22,847 nucleotides of DNA, from NCBI GenBank assembly GCA_937906485.1, contig CALCYB010000184.1, forward strand, positions 1 through 22,847, written 5' to 3'. A program made the translations under genes and the position numbers. Below, piece after piece: positions 1 through 7,570 of this stretch (positions are counted from its first letter, which is position 1; each line of letters starts with the position of its first letter). This DNA is from an uncultured Rikenellaceae bacterium. Its GTDB lineage: Bacteria > Bacteroidota > Bacteroidia > Bacteroidales > UBA932. Below the pieces are notes generated by a model. It was not told the origin of the DNA, ran no database searches, and worked only from the letters and a program-made list of their open reading frames with translations.

Positions 1-72
1 TCTATTGAGACGGTTTTTGAAGGGTGGCTCTATTCGGAAGAGGAACTCCGACTCATCAATTCGCATTCCTGA
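1..72 (+). CDS. 3' end of an unidentified protein (partial)
   Basis: Frame 1 is open from the first base to a TGA at 70-72 and encodes 23 residues, ending in EEELRLINSHS. The tail is charged and helix-like (GWLYSEEELRLIN), as expected of a protein C-terminus. It stops about 75 bp before a terminator-like hairpin. The fragment is too short to assign a family, and it could be chance reading-through of non-coding DNA. It is called partial because the start lies outside the window. Confidence 0.4.
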   Translation, partial: SIETVFEGWLYSEEELRLINSHS

Positions 73-122
73 TAGGGTGGTGCAGCAAAGCGATAGAGAC
101 ACACTAAAATAGAGACGCACTT

Positions 123-158
123 AAAAAGATAAAGAGACAGAAAAAGATAAAGAGACAG
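123..158. repeat. Tandem 18-bp direct repeat, two perfect copies
   Basis: Bases 123-140 and 141-158 are identical 18-bp units of the form A5-GATAAAGAGACAG. Two more degenerate relatives lie just to the left (GATAGAGACACAC near 93-105 and ATAGAGACGCAC near 109-120). The second copy supplies the left arm of the hairpin at 149-181. The first copy could serve as an alternative arm. Confidence 0.85.
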
Positions 159-181
159 ACCTGCAGTGGTTCTGTCTCTTT
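149..181 (-). terminator. Intrinsic terminator downstream of metG
   Basis: AAAGAGACAGA (149-159) pairs perfectly with TCTGTCTCTTT (171-181) across an 11-nt loop containing CTGCAG. Read on the - strand, the hairpin is followed by a T-rich stretch (TTTATCTTTTT), as in Rho-independent terminators. It lies 28 bp past the metG stop. The rest of 73-208 shows only the repeats and no gene. Confidence 0.65.
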
Positions 182-208
182 GATTTATAGGACTGATCTC
201 TTTGGGAA

Positions 209-2284
209 TCAGCCGACTTGGGCTCCGTTTTCGAGTCTTTCTTCCGGCGATACGATGCGCATCTTCCCGTCTTCTTCTTTGGCCATCAGGATCATGCCTT
301 GTGATTCGATGCCTTTGATTTTACGGGGTGCCAGGTTGGCAAGGATGCAGATTTGCTTGCCGACCATTTCTTCCGGAGTGTAGTATTCGGCGATACCGGA
401 TACAATGGTGCGGGTATCGATGCCGGTGTCGATGGTCAGTTTGAGCAGTTTGTCGGTTTTGGGTACGCGCTCCGCTTCCAAAACGGTGGCTGTCCGGATA
501 TCCATTTTCATGAAGTCGTCGAAGGTGCAGGTCTCTTTTTGAGGAGCCACGCGTTTTTTGGCTTCTTCGGGTTCCTGATGTTCTTGGGCCTGTTTGGCTG
601 CATTGGCTTGACGGATGGCCTCGAGTTTTGCAATCTGGCCGTCGATGACGCTGTCTTCGATTTTGGCAAAGAGCAGTTCCGCAGGATTCAATTGGTGTCC
701 GCTGGGCAGCAGATTTTCGTCGCAGAAGGCGCTCCAGGGAAGGGCTTCGCTGGAGAGGTTCAGGATGCGGCGGAGTTTTTCTGCGGAGAAGGGAAGGAAC
801 GGTGCAAAGGCAACGGCCAGGTCGGCACAGATGCGCAGGGAAACTTTCAAGATCGAGGCAACACGATCCATGTCCGTTTTGGCGACTTTCCAAGGTTCGG
901 TGTCGGTCAGGTATTTGTTGCCCAGGCGGGCCAGGTTCATGGCCGAGCGCAGGGCTTCGCGGAATTTGTAGTGTTCCAGGTTGTCGGCAATGGCTTCCTT
1001 GAGGGCCGGAATGGCGGCCAGGGTTTCTGCATCAATGGGTTCCGGTTTGAGGTCTTCGGGGACAATGCCGTTGAAGTATTTGTGGGTCAGAACGACAGCA
1101 CGATTGACGAAGTTGCCGAAGATGGCCACCAGCTCGGAGTTGTTGCGGGCCTGGAAGTCTTTCCAGGTGAAGTCATTGTCTTTGGTCTCCGGTGCATTGG
1201 CACAGAGTGCGTAGCGGAGAACGTCCTGTTGGTCGGGGAATTCTCGCAGGTATTCGTGCAGCCAGATGGCCCAGTTGCGGGAGGTGGAGATCTTGTCTCC
1301 TTCCAGGTTGAGGAATTCGTTGGCCGGGACATTTTCGGGCAGGATGTATCCACCGTGGGCTTTCAGCATGGACGGGAATACGATGCAGTGGAAGACGATG
1401 TTGTCTTTTCCGATGAAGTGGACCATTTTGGTGTCTTCATCTTTCCACCACTGTTCCCAGGTGTCAGGCAGCAGTTCTACGGTGTTGGAAATGTAACCGA
1501 TCGGGGCATCAAACCAAACGTAGAGTACTTTGCCTTCGGCTCCTTCTACGGGAACGGGTACACCCCAATCCAGGTCGCGGCTCACAGCACGGGGCTGAAG
1601 ACCACCGTCAATCCAGGATTTGCATTGGCCGTACACATTGACTTTCCATTCTTTGTGCCCTTCCAGAATCCATTCTTTGAGCCAGGGTTCGTATTGGTCC
1701 AGCGGCAGGTACCAGTGTTTGGTCTTGCGTTTGACCGGAGTGCTGCCGCTGATGGCCGAATGGGGGTTGATCAATTCTTCGGGGCTGAGTGTGCTGCCGC
1801 ATTTTTCGCATTGGTCACCGTATGCGCCTTCTGCTCCGCATTTGGGGCAGGTGCCGACGATGTAGCGGTCGGCCAGGAATTGTCCGGAGGCTTCGTCGTA
1901 GTATTGCTCGGATTCTTTCTCAATAAATTTGCCTTCATCGTAGAGCTTGCGGAAAAATTCTGAAGCGATGCGGTAATGGGTCTTGGAGGAAGTCCGGGAA
2001 TAGACGTCAAAGGATATGCCGAATTCCTGGAAGGAATCTTTGATCAGGTTGTGGTATTTGTCCACCACGTCTTGCGGAGAACAACCCAGTTGTTTGGCTT
2101 TGATGGTAATCGGAACGCCATGTTCGTCCGATCCGCCGATGAAGATTACATCTTTGCCGCACATTCGCAAATAACGTACATAGATGTCTGCGGGTACGTA
2201 TACACCGGCCAGGTGGCCGATATGGACTGCTCCGTTTGCATAGGGGAGTGCGGAGGTAATGAGATAACGTTTGTAATCTTTCAT
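209..2284 (-). CDS. metG: Methionyl-tRNA synthetase
   Basis: This cytoplasmic enzyme charges tRNA-Met, including the initiator, with methionine using ATP. It has 691 residues, the long form of the family. The class I HIGH motif is at residues 21-24 (HIGH). A zinc-knuckle insert has Cys146/149 and Cys159/162, and the KMSKS-equivalent loop is KISTS at 331-335. After a charged, Ala/Glu/Lys-rich linker (about 560-590), residues about 590-691 form the EMAP/Trbp111-type OB-fold tRNA-binding domain found at the C-terminus of dimeric MetG. The start is the ATG at 2284, since residues 5-24 match the usual N-terminus. It has its own TAnnTTTG promoter about 35 bp upstream and a hairpin terminator behind it. 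dnaG lies 55 bp upstream on the same strand, so some read-through from recA-trpS-dnaG is possible. Confidence 0.97.
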   Translation of the reverse strand: MKDYKRYLITSALPYANGAVHIGHLAGVYVPADIYVRYLRMCGKDVIFIGGSDEHGVPITIKAKQLGCSPQDVVDKYHNLIKDSFQEFGISFDVYSRTSSKTHYRIASEFFRKLYDEGKFIEKESEQYYDEASGQFLADRYIVGTCPKCGAEGAYGDQCEKCGSTLSPEELINPHSAISGSTPVKRKTKHWYLPLDQYEPWLKEWILEGHKEWKVNVYGQCKSWIDGGLQPRAVSRDLDWGVPVPVEGAEGKVLYVWFDAPIGYISNTVELLPDTWEQWWKDEDTKMVHFIGKDNIVFHCIVFPSMLKAHGGYILPENVPANEFLNLEGDKISTSRNWAIWLHEYLREFPDQQDVLRYALCANAPETKDNDFTWKDFQARNNSELVAIFGNFVNRAVVLTHKYFNGIVPEDLKPEPIDAETLAAIPALKEAIADNLEHYKFREALRSAMNLARLGNKYLTDTEPWKVAKTDMDRVASILKVSLRICADLAVAFAPFLPFSAEKLRRILNLSSEALPWSAFCDENLLPSGHQLNPAELLFAKIEDSVIDGQIAKLEAIRQANAAKQAQEHQEPEEAKKRVAPQKETCTFDDFMKMDIRTATVLEAERVPKTDKLLKLTIDTGIDTRTIVSGIAEYYTPEEMVGKQICILANLAPRKIKGIESQGMILMAKEEDGKMRIVSPEERLENGAQVG

Positions 2285-2317
2285 AATAAATCAGTTTGTA
2301 ACTATTGTTTGAACAGG

Positions 2318-2325
2318 CAAAGTTA
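2318..2325 (-). promoter_or_regulatory. Probable metG promoter, -7 element TAACTTTG
   Basis: On the - strand, TAACTTTG matches the Bacteroidetes sigma-A -7 consensus TAnnTTTG. It lies in the only non-coding gap between dnaG and metG, with its last base 34 bp from the metG ATG. No clear -33 TTTG is visible at the expected distance. Confidence 0.5.
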
Positions 2326-2339
2326 GTAAAAATTCTACA

Positions 2340-4397
2340 TTAGAGTCGTTTTAACTCATTGGAGAACTGTTTCCGCATCTGCATCAGGATACGGATGTTG
2401 TTGAGCAGGTCCTTGATCTGGGATTCGTCTCCGGCGGCCTGGGCCTGTGCCAGTTGGTCTTTGACGGCCTGGTAGGTATAATCCAAAAATTTGGACTTGA
2501 AGATAAGGATGACCTTCGGTACCACGGCACCCAGTACGTTCTCTTCAGGAATGAGGGCCTTGAGGTACTCTTTGATGGTGATGGTGTGTTCCTGAATGAT
2601 GAGTTGGGTGACGAGTTCGGTGATTTGCGGGTCGTCCCAGTTGATGAGCCGATGCTGCAGACGGCTTTGATCCGCACTCGTATCCCCGGAGGCGGAGCGC
2701 CCTTCTTCTCGGAGACGGTAATACAGGTCATACACCTTCTTATAAAGAGGGGTTGTCAGCTCCAGGCTGTCGTTGTTAAGTTCTGCTGCGATGTATTCGG
2801 CTACCGAAATTTCTTGAACGGGCTGTTCGGCGTTGTATTGTTGGGCCTCATCAAAGTGCAGGATGTTCTCGCCGAAACGGACCAGGTAGTAGAGGATTTC
2901 CTTCTCAATCGGTTCCATGATGGGCGTGGTCTGGTAACGGTCCGGCCGGTTTTTGGGAGAAGGATCAGGGAGCGGTTGATGAAAGGACTCTTGTGAAAGC
3001 GGTTGGGACGGCTGTTGGTAGGACTGTTGTGACGGCCATTGTGCAGACGGTTGTGATTGCTGCTGCCGTTGCTGGTAGAGCCCGGATTCGATGTAGCGTT
3101 TGCGGGCTTTGTTGATGCCGTCGTTGAGCAGCTCCTGCTTCATGCCCAGACGCAGGGCGCATTCTTCGGCGTACACCGTGCGGGCAATCTGGTCAGGAAT
3201 CAGGGAGATGGTGCGGATGATCTCGTGGATGAACTCTGCCCGGCGCATCGGGTCTCTGGCCATTTCGTCCGAGAGCAGATCGTATTTGAAGGAGATGAAA
3301 TCCTGTTCGTGGTTCTGGACGAAAGCATCAATTTCATCGGAGGTGTGCTTGCGGGCAAATGAATCCGGATCATCACCATCCGGAAACAGGACGACTTTCA
3401 CTTCCATGCCTTCTTCTAGGAGCATATCGATCCCCCGGATCGAGGCCTTGATGCCGGCTGCATCACCGTCGTAGAGGACCGTGACCTTGTTGGTGAAACG
3501 CTTGATCAGGCGGATCTGTCCGGTAGTCAGGGAGGTACCGGAAGAGGCTACCACGTTTTCAATACCGGCCTGGTGGAAGGAGATGACGTCCGTATAGCCT
3601 TCGACCAGGTAGCATTTTTCTTTCCGGCTGATGGCTGACTTTGCCTGAAAAAGGCCGTAGAGCGAATTGCTCTTGCTGTAGATTTCCGTTTCTGGAGAAT
3701 TGACGTACTTGGCAATACTTTTGTCCGTACGCAAGGTGCGTCCTCCAAAGGCGATGATGCGGCCGCTGAGCGAGTAGATGGGAAAAATCACCCGGTCATA
3801 GAAACGGTCGGCCAATTTGTGGTTGTCCCGTTCAACTGCCAGACCAGCTGCCAGCAGGTATTCTGCTTTGTAGCCGGCGCTTGTGGCTCTCTCGGTCAGG
3901 CGGTTACCTCCCGGGGCAAATCCCAGACCGAATTTTCGGATGGTCTCTTCGCTGAATCCCCGGTTGTCCCGCAGGTAGGAGAGTCCGACACTGCGGCTCA
4001 TCGGATCGTTGAACAGGGTCTCGCTGAAGAAGCCGGCCGCAAATTCGGACACCGCCCAAAGACTTTCGTGGCGTTGGCGTTGTGCGATTTCTTCCGCAGT
4101 TTCCTCTTTGTCCTGCACCTCGATGCCGTATTTGCGACCCAGGAATTTGAGCGCCTCGGTGTAATTGAGGTGTTCGTGTTCCATGATGAAGGTGACGGCA
4201 TTGCCGGCCTTCCCGCAGCCGAAACATTTGAAAATGCCTTTGCTGGGAGAGACGGAGAAAGAAGGGGTTTTTTCGTTATGGAAAGGGCAGCACGCGATGT
4301 AGTTCGCTCCCCTGCGTTTCAGGGAAACGAAGCCGCCGATCACATCAACGATGGCGGCGGCGTCCAGTATTCGGTCAACGGTGCTGCGGTCGATCAT
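2340..4397 (-). CDS. dnaG: DNA primase
   Basis: DnaG makes the RNA primers for chromosomal replication and acts with the replicative helicase. It has 685 residues. The N-terminal CHC2 zinc finger shows Cys37, His40, Cys58 and Cys61 (CPFH...CFGC). The catalytic core follows, with a Toprim domain: the acidic residues are Glu266 in VEGYTD and Asp310/Asp312 in YDGDAAG. Residues about 440-490 are a low-complexity Gln/Pro/Ser linker. The final ~190 residues are the helical C-terminal domain, where the family contacts DnaB. The ATG overlaps the trpS TGA (ATGA at 4394-4397), implying translational coupling. The Gln/Pro-rich linker is longer than the short hinge in well-studied primases. Confidence 0.96.
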   Translation of the reverse strand: MIDRSTVDRILDAAAIVDVIGGFVSLKRRGANYIACCPFHNEKTPSFSVSPSKGIFKCFGCGKAGNAVTFIMEHEHLNYTEALKFLGRKYGIEVQDKEETAEEIAQRQRHESLWAVSEFAAGFFSETLFNDPMSRSVGLSYLRDNRGFSEETIRKFGLGFAPGGNRLTERATSAGYKAEYLLAAGLAVERDNHKLADRFYDRVIFPIYSLSGRIIAFGGRTLRTDKSIAKYVNSPETEIYSKSNSLYGLFQAKSAISRKEKCYLVEGYTDVISFHQAGIENVVASSGTSLTTGQIRLIKRFTNKVTVLYDGDAAGIKASIRGIDMLLEEGMEVKVVLFPDGDDPDSFARKHTSDEIDAFVQNHEQDFISFKYDLLSDEMARDPMRRAEFIHEIIRTISLIPDQIARTVYAEECALRLGMKQELLNDGINKARKRYIESGLYQQRQQQSQPSAQWPSQQSYQQPSQPLSQESFHQPLPDPSPKNRPDRYQTTPIMEPIEKEILYYLVRFGENILHFDEAQQYNAEQPVQEISVAEYIAAELNNDSLELTTPLYKKVYDLYYRLREEGRSASGDTSADQSRLQHRLINWDDPQITELVTQLIIQEHTITIKEYLKALIPEENVLGAVVPKVILIFKSKFLDYTYQAVKDQLAQAQAAGDESQIKDLLNNIRILMQMRKQFSNELKRL

Positions 4398-5380
4398 CGG
4401 GAGAATCCTACGGCTTTACGGGCTAATTTCAACGTAGCGGCAGCACTTTCACGGGCTTTTTCGCATCCTTGTCGGGTAACACGTTCCAGGTAGGCGTCAT
4501 CGCGGTAGATGGCGTCAATGCGTTCCCGGATCGGGCGCACACATTCGCAGATGTCCGCTGCCAGTTGTTTTTTCAGGTCTCCGTAGCGGATGCTGCAATC
4601 GTTCCATTTTTCTTCGAAATACTGCACGGTATCCGGTGCGGAAACCAATCCGAGCAGGGTAAACAGGTTCTGGATGACTTCCGGTTTTTCGCTGTTGGGA
4701 GCTGTCGGGCCGGAGTCGGTGACGGCTTTCATGACCTTTTTGGTGATGGATTTGTCATCTTCATAGAGATAGATGCCGTTGCCTTCACTCTTACCCATTT
4801 TTCCACTGCCGTCCAGGCCGGGAACTTTGACCAGGTTCTTGCCGAAGACCAGGGCTTTGGGTTCCGGGAAGACTTCTGTGTTATAGAGGTTGTTGAAGCG
4901 GCGTGCCAGTACGCGTGCGATTTCCAGGTGCTGTTCCTGATCTTTTCCGACCGGAACCCAGTTGGCCCGGTGGATCAGGATATCGGAAGCCATCAGTACC
5001 GGGTAGGTCAGCAGACCGGCATTGACGTTGTCCGGATTCTGGCGGACTTTGTCCTTGAATGAGGTGGTCCGTTCCAGTTCGCCTTTGTAGGCCAACATGT
5101 TCAGCAGGACATACAATTCGCTGATTTCCGGTACATCACTTTGTACAAAGATGGCGGATTTGTCGGGATCCAGTCCGGCAGCCAGGTATTCGGCCAGGAT
5201 GGTCCGTACCGAAGCATGGAAGTCTTCCGGGTGGGGATGGGTGGTCAGGGAGTGCAGGTCTGCAATGAAGAAATAGCAGTTGTATTGTTCTTGGATGGCA
5301 ACGAAATTCCGGAGTGCCCCGAAATAATTTCCGAGGTGAAGATGTCCGGTAGAACGGATGCCGCTGAGTACAGTTTCCAT
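4394..5380 (-). CDS. trpS: Tryptophanyl-tRNA synthetase
   Basis: This cytoplasmic class I enzyme charges tRNA-Trp. Its 328 residues match the usual family length of about 330. The HIGH-equivalent is HLHLGN at residues 13-18. The KMSKS loop is KMGKS at 194-198, preceded by the characteristic GLDGSG. The start METVLSGIRSTG is the standard TrpS N-terminus, so the ATG at 5380 is secure. It sits 19 bp after recA and overlaps dnaG by 4 bp, so it is probably the middle gene of a recA-trpS-dnaG transcript. No trp attenuator or T-box-like structure is visible in the short spacer. Confidence 0.97.
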   Translation of the reverse strand: METVLSGIRSTGHLHLGNYFGALRNFVAIQEQYNCYFFIADLHSLTTHPHPEDFHASVRTILAEYLAAGLDPDKSAIFVQSDVPEISELYVLLNMLAYKGELERTTSFKDKVRQNPDNVNAGLLTYPVLMASDILIHRANWVPVGKDQEQHLEIARVLARRFNNLYNTEVFPEPKALVFGKNLVKVPGLDGSGKMGKSEGNGIYLYEDDKSITKKVMKAVTDSGPTAPNSEKPEVIQNLFTLLGLVSAPDTVQYFEEKWNDCSIRYGDLKKQLAADICECVRPIRERIDAIYRDDAYLERVTRQGCEKARESAAATLKLARKAVGFSR

Positions 5381-5399
5381 AATGATCGGGTTGATGGAG

Positions 5400-6434
5400 T
5401 TATTCTCGGTTTTCTTTCAGGATTTCACGGATACGGCCTTCGATCTCTTCGCAGAGTTCGGGATTGTCCATCAGGATTTGTTTGACGGCTTCACGTCCTT
5501 GGCCGATACGGGTTTCACCGTAACTGAACCAGGAACCGCTCTTGCGGATGATTTCAAACTCAACTCCCAGATCCAGGATTTCGCCCACGCGGGAGATGCC
5601 TTCGCCGAAGATGATGTCGAACTCGGCTTTGCGGAAAGGAGGCGCCATTTTGTTCTTCACAATCTTCACGCGGGTGCGGCTGCCGGTGGCTTCTTCCCCG
5701 TCTTTGATTTGGGTTACACGACGCACGTCGATCCGTACGGATGCGTAGAATTTGAGGGCATTCCCCCCGGTGGTGGTTTCCGGGTTGCCGAAGAGCACAC
5801 CGATCTTGTCACGCAACTGGTTGATGAAAATGCAGCAGGTATTGGTCCGGCTGATGTTGGCCGTCAGTTTGCGGAGGGCCTGACTCATCAGACGGGCGTG
5901 GAGTCCCATCTTGGAATCACCCATCTCTCCCTCGATTTCAGCTTTCGGGGTCAGCGCTGCTACAGAGTCGATGACGATGATGTCGATGGCGCCGCTACGG
6001 ATCAGGTTGTCTGCCACTTCCAGTGCTTGTTCCCCGTTGTCGGGTTGGGAGATCAGCAAGGTATCCACATTGATGCCCAATTTCTTGGCATAGGTGATGT
6101 CAAAGGCGTGTTCCGCATCGATGATGGCTGCTATACCACCGTTTTTCTGTGCTTGTGCAATGGCGTGAATGGCCAATGTGGTCTTACCGCTGGATTCGGG
6201 ACCGTATATTTCAATGACCCGTCCACGAGGATATCCGCCGATACCCAGGGCGTGGTCCAATGCTATCGAGCCAGAAGCGATGGTGGACACTTCCAACTCC
6301 GGCTTATCTCCCATCTTCATAATGGTCCCTTTTCCGAAATCCTTCTCAATCTTGTCAATGGTGGCCTGCAAAGCCTTCAGTTTCTCAGGACTGATTTCGG
6401 CTGTGTTTTTTACTTCTATTTGTTCTTTAGCCAT
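5400..6434 (-). CDS. recA: Recombinase RecA
   Basis: RecA forms ATP-dependent filaments on single-stranded DNA for homologous recombination and DNA repair. It has 344 residues, the typical length. The Walker A motif GPESSGKT is at 78-85, and the Walker B region (IDIIVIDSVAALTPKAEIEG) and the GGNALKFYASVR segment are intact. The C-terminus is acidic (EEIEGRIREILKENRE), as in other RecA proteins. The start is the ATG at 6434. The leader upstream carries a TAnnTTTG element about 57 bp away. No SOS box is recognisable. The regulator gene recX is about 3.5 kb away in the divergent unit rather than adjacent to recA. Confidence 0.98.
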   Translation of the reverse strand: MAKEQIEVKNTAEISPEKLKALQATIDKIEKDFGKGTIMKMGDKPELEVSTIASGSIALDHALGIGGYPRGRVIEIYGPESSGKTTLAIHAIAQAQKNGGIAAIIDAEHAFDITYAKKLGINVDTLLISQPDNGEQALEVADNLIRSGAIDIIVIDSVAALTPKAEIEGEMGDSKMGLHARLMSQALRKLTANISRTNTCCIFINQLRDKIGVLFGNPETTTGGNALKFYASVRIDVRRVTQIKDGEEATGSRTRVKIVKNKMAPPFRKAEFDIIFGEGISRVGEILDLGVEFEIIRKSGSWFSYGETRIGQGREAVKQILMDNPELCEEIEGRIREILKENRE

Positions 6435-6490
6435 AATATGTTGATTTTTAGTAGATTATTATTGTTTGTGCAACTTTGGGCACACAGCTA

Positions 6491-6498
6491 CAAAGATA
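6491..6498 (-). promoter_or_regulatory. Probable recA promoter, -7 element TATCTTTG
   Basis: On the - strand this octamer matches TAnnTTTG. It lies in the 110-bp divergent gap between recA and rlmN and would give a leader of roughly 50 nt. The -33 element is not clear. Confidence 0.5.
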
Positions 6499-6532
6499 CG
6501 AACATTTTGATAAAAATATCTGTTCTTTTTCC

Positions 6533-6540
6533 TACTTTTG
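6533..6540 (+). promoter_or_regulatory. Probable rlmN promoter, -7 element TACTTTTG
   Basis: TACTTTTG matches TAnnTTTG and ends only 4 bp before the rlmN ATG at 6545. A TTTG at 6506-6509 could be the -33 element, but the 23-bp spacer is a few bases longer than usual. If the octamer is used, transcription would start at or next to the start codon. Confidence 0.55.
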
Positions 6541-6544
6541 CAGT

Positions 6545-7567
6545 ATGAAGAAAACATTGCTTGGGAAAAATCTGCAGCAGTTGCAGGAAGTTGCCCGGGA
6601 GTTCGGCTTGCCGGCCTTTACGGGGAAGCAGCTGGCGGATTGGTTGTATAAGAAGAAAGTGACGGACCTGTCCCAGATGACCAACTTGTCCAAGGTTGCG
6701 CGTGAGCGTATGAAAGAGGCTGGTTATGAAGTGGGAAGAACGGATTGGTCCTTGGTGACGGAGTCAACGGACGGCACCAAGAAATACCTCTTTGGAGGGG
6801 TTGAGGCCGTGATGATTCCGGATGAGGACCGCTATACGTTGTGTGTCTCTTCCCAGAAAGGCTGCAAGATGTCCTGCCGTTTCTGCATGACCGGCCGGCA
6901 GGGTTTTCATGGCCATCTGACCGCTGCGGAGATCTTGTCCCAGTACATGGGGGTCGAAGAAAGTGACCGGTTGACCAATACGGTCTTTATGGGAATGGGA
7001 GAGCCGTTGGACAATTATCCGGAGGTTTTGCGGACGATTGAGGTCCTGACGGCAGATTGGGGCTTTGGATGGAGTCCGAAACGGATCACCTTGTCCACCA
7101 TCGGCGTACTGCCTGCACTCAAACGTTACCTGGAGGAGACCCGATGCCATCTGGCGGTCAGTCTGCACAATCCCTTTGATGAAGAGCGTAGGGCGCTGAT
7201 GCCGGTTCAGAAGGCTTTTCCCATCCAGGAGGTGGTCGATCTGATCCGACAATATGATTTTACCGGACAACGCCGGGTGAGTTTTGAGTACATCCTGTTC
7301 GATGGGGTGAATGATACCAAACGTCATGCCGATGCCTTGTTGCGGATGCTTCGGGGATTGGAATGCCGGATCAACCTGATCCGTTTCCATAAGATTCCGG
7401 ACAGTGACCTTTCTCCGACCCCGATGGAACGGATTTTGTGGTTCCAGAAACGCCTGAATGAAGGTGGCATCGTGACCACACTGCGCGCCTCGCGGGGCGA
7501 AGACATTCTGGCGGCCTGCGGTATGCTGGCCGGTCGGACACGTGGAGAACAACCCAAAAACGAATAG
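6545..7567 (+). CDS. rlmN: Dual-specificity 23S rRNA/tRNA adenine-C2 methyltransferase RlmN
   Basis: This radical-SAM enzyme methylates C2 of A2503 in 23S rRNA and of A37 in some tRNAs. The 4Fe-4S cluster ligands are Cys107, Cys111 and Cys114 (CKMSCRFC). Family cysteine Cys325 sits in the C-terminal AACGML motif; the family's other catalytic cysteine is not separately assigned here. It has 340 residues from the ATG at 6545 (MKKTLLGKN). An in-frame TTG at 6476 would add 23 residues, but that stretch contains the promoter and does not resemble the family, so it is rejected. The gene heads the unit rlmN, patatin/barrel, recX, prfB, fumarase, with only 3 bp before the patatin gene. Confidence 0.95.
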   Translation: MKKTLLGKNLQQLQEVAREFGLPAFTGKQLADWLYKKKVTDLSQMTNLSKVARERMKEAGYEVGRTDWSLVTESTDGTKKYLFGGVEAVMIPDEDRYTLCVSSQKGCKMSCRFCMTGRQGFHGHLTAAEILSQYMGVEESDRLTNTVFMGMGEPLDNYPEVLRTIEVLTADWGFGWSPKRITLSTIGVLPALKRYLEETRCHLAVSLHNPFDEERRALMPVQKAFPIQEVVDLIRQYDFTGQRRVSFEYILFDGVNDTKRHADALLRMLRGLECRINLIRFHKIPDSDLSPTPMERILWFQKRLNEGGIVTTLRASRGEDILAACGMLAGRTRGEQPKNE

Positions 7568-7570
7568 CCT

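Noticed and set aside
353..1963. A 536-codon open frame on the + strand opposite metG
   Set aside because: Pure antisense shadow of metG, with composition dominated by Phe/Gly/Val typical of mirror frames.
6476..6544. Longer rlmN start (TTG at 6476)
   Set aside because: The extra 23 codons contain the TAnnTTTG promoter element and do not resemble RlmN. MKKTLLGKN at 6545 is the family-like start.
5358..6548. A 396-codon open frame on the + strand opposite recA
   Set aside because: Antisense to recA throughout and runs across the recA/rlmN promoter region. No recognisable domain.
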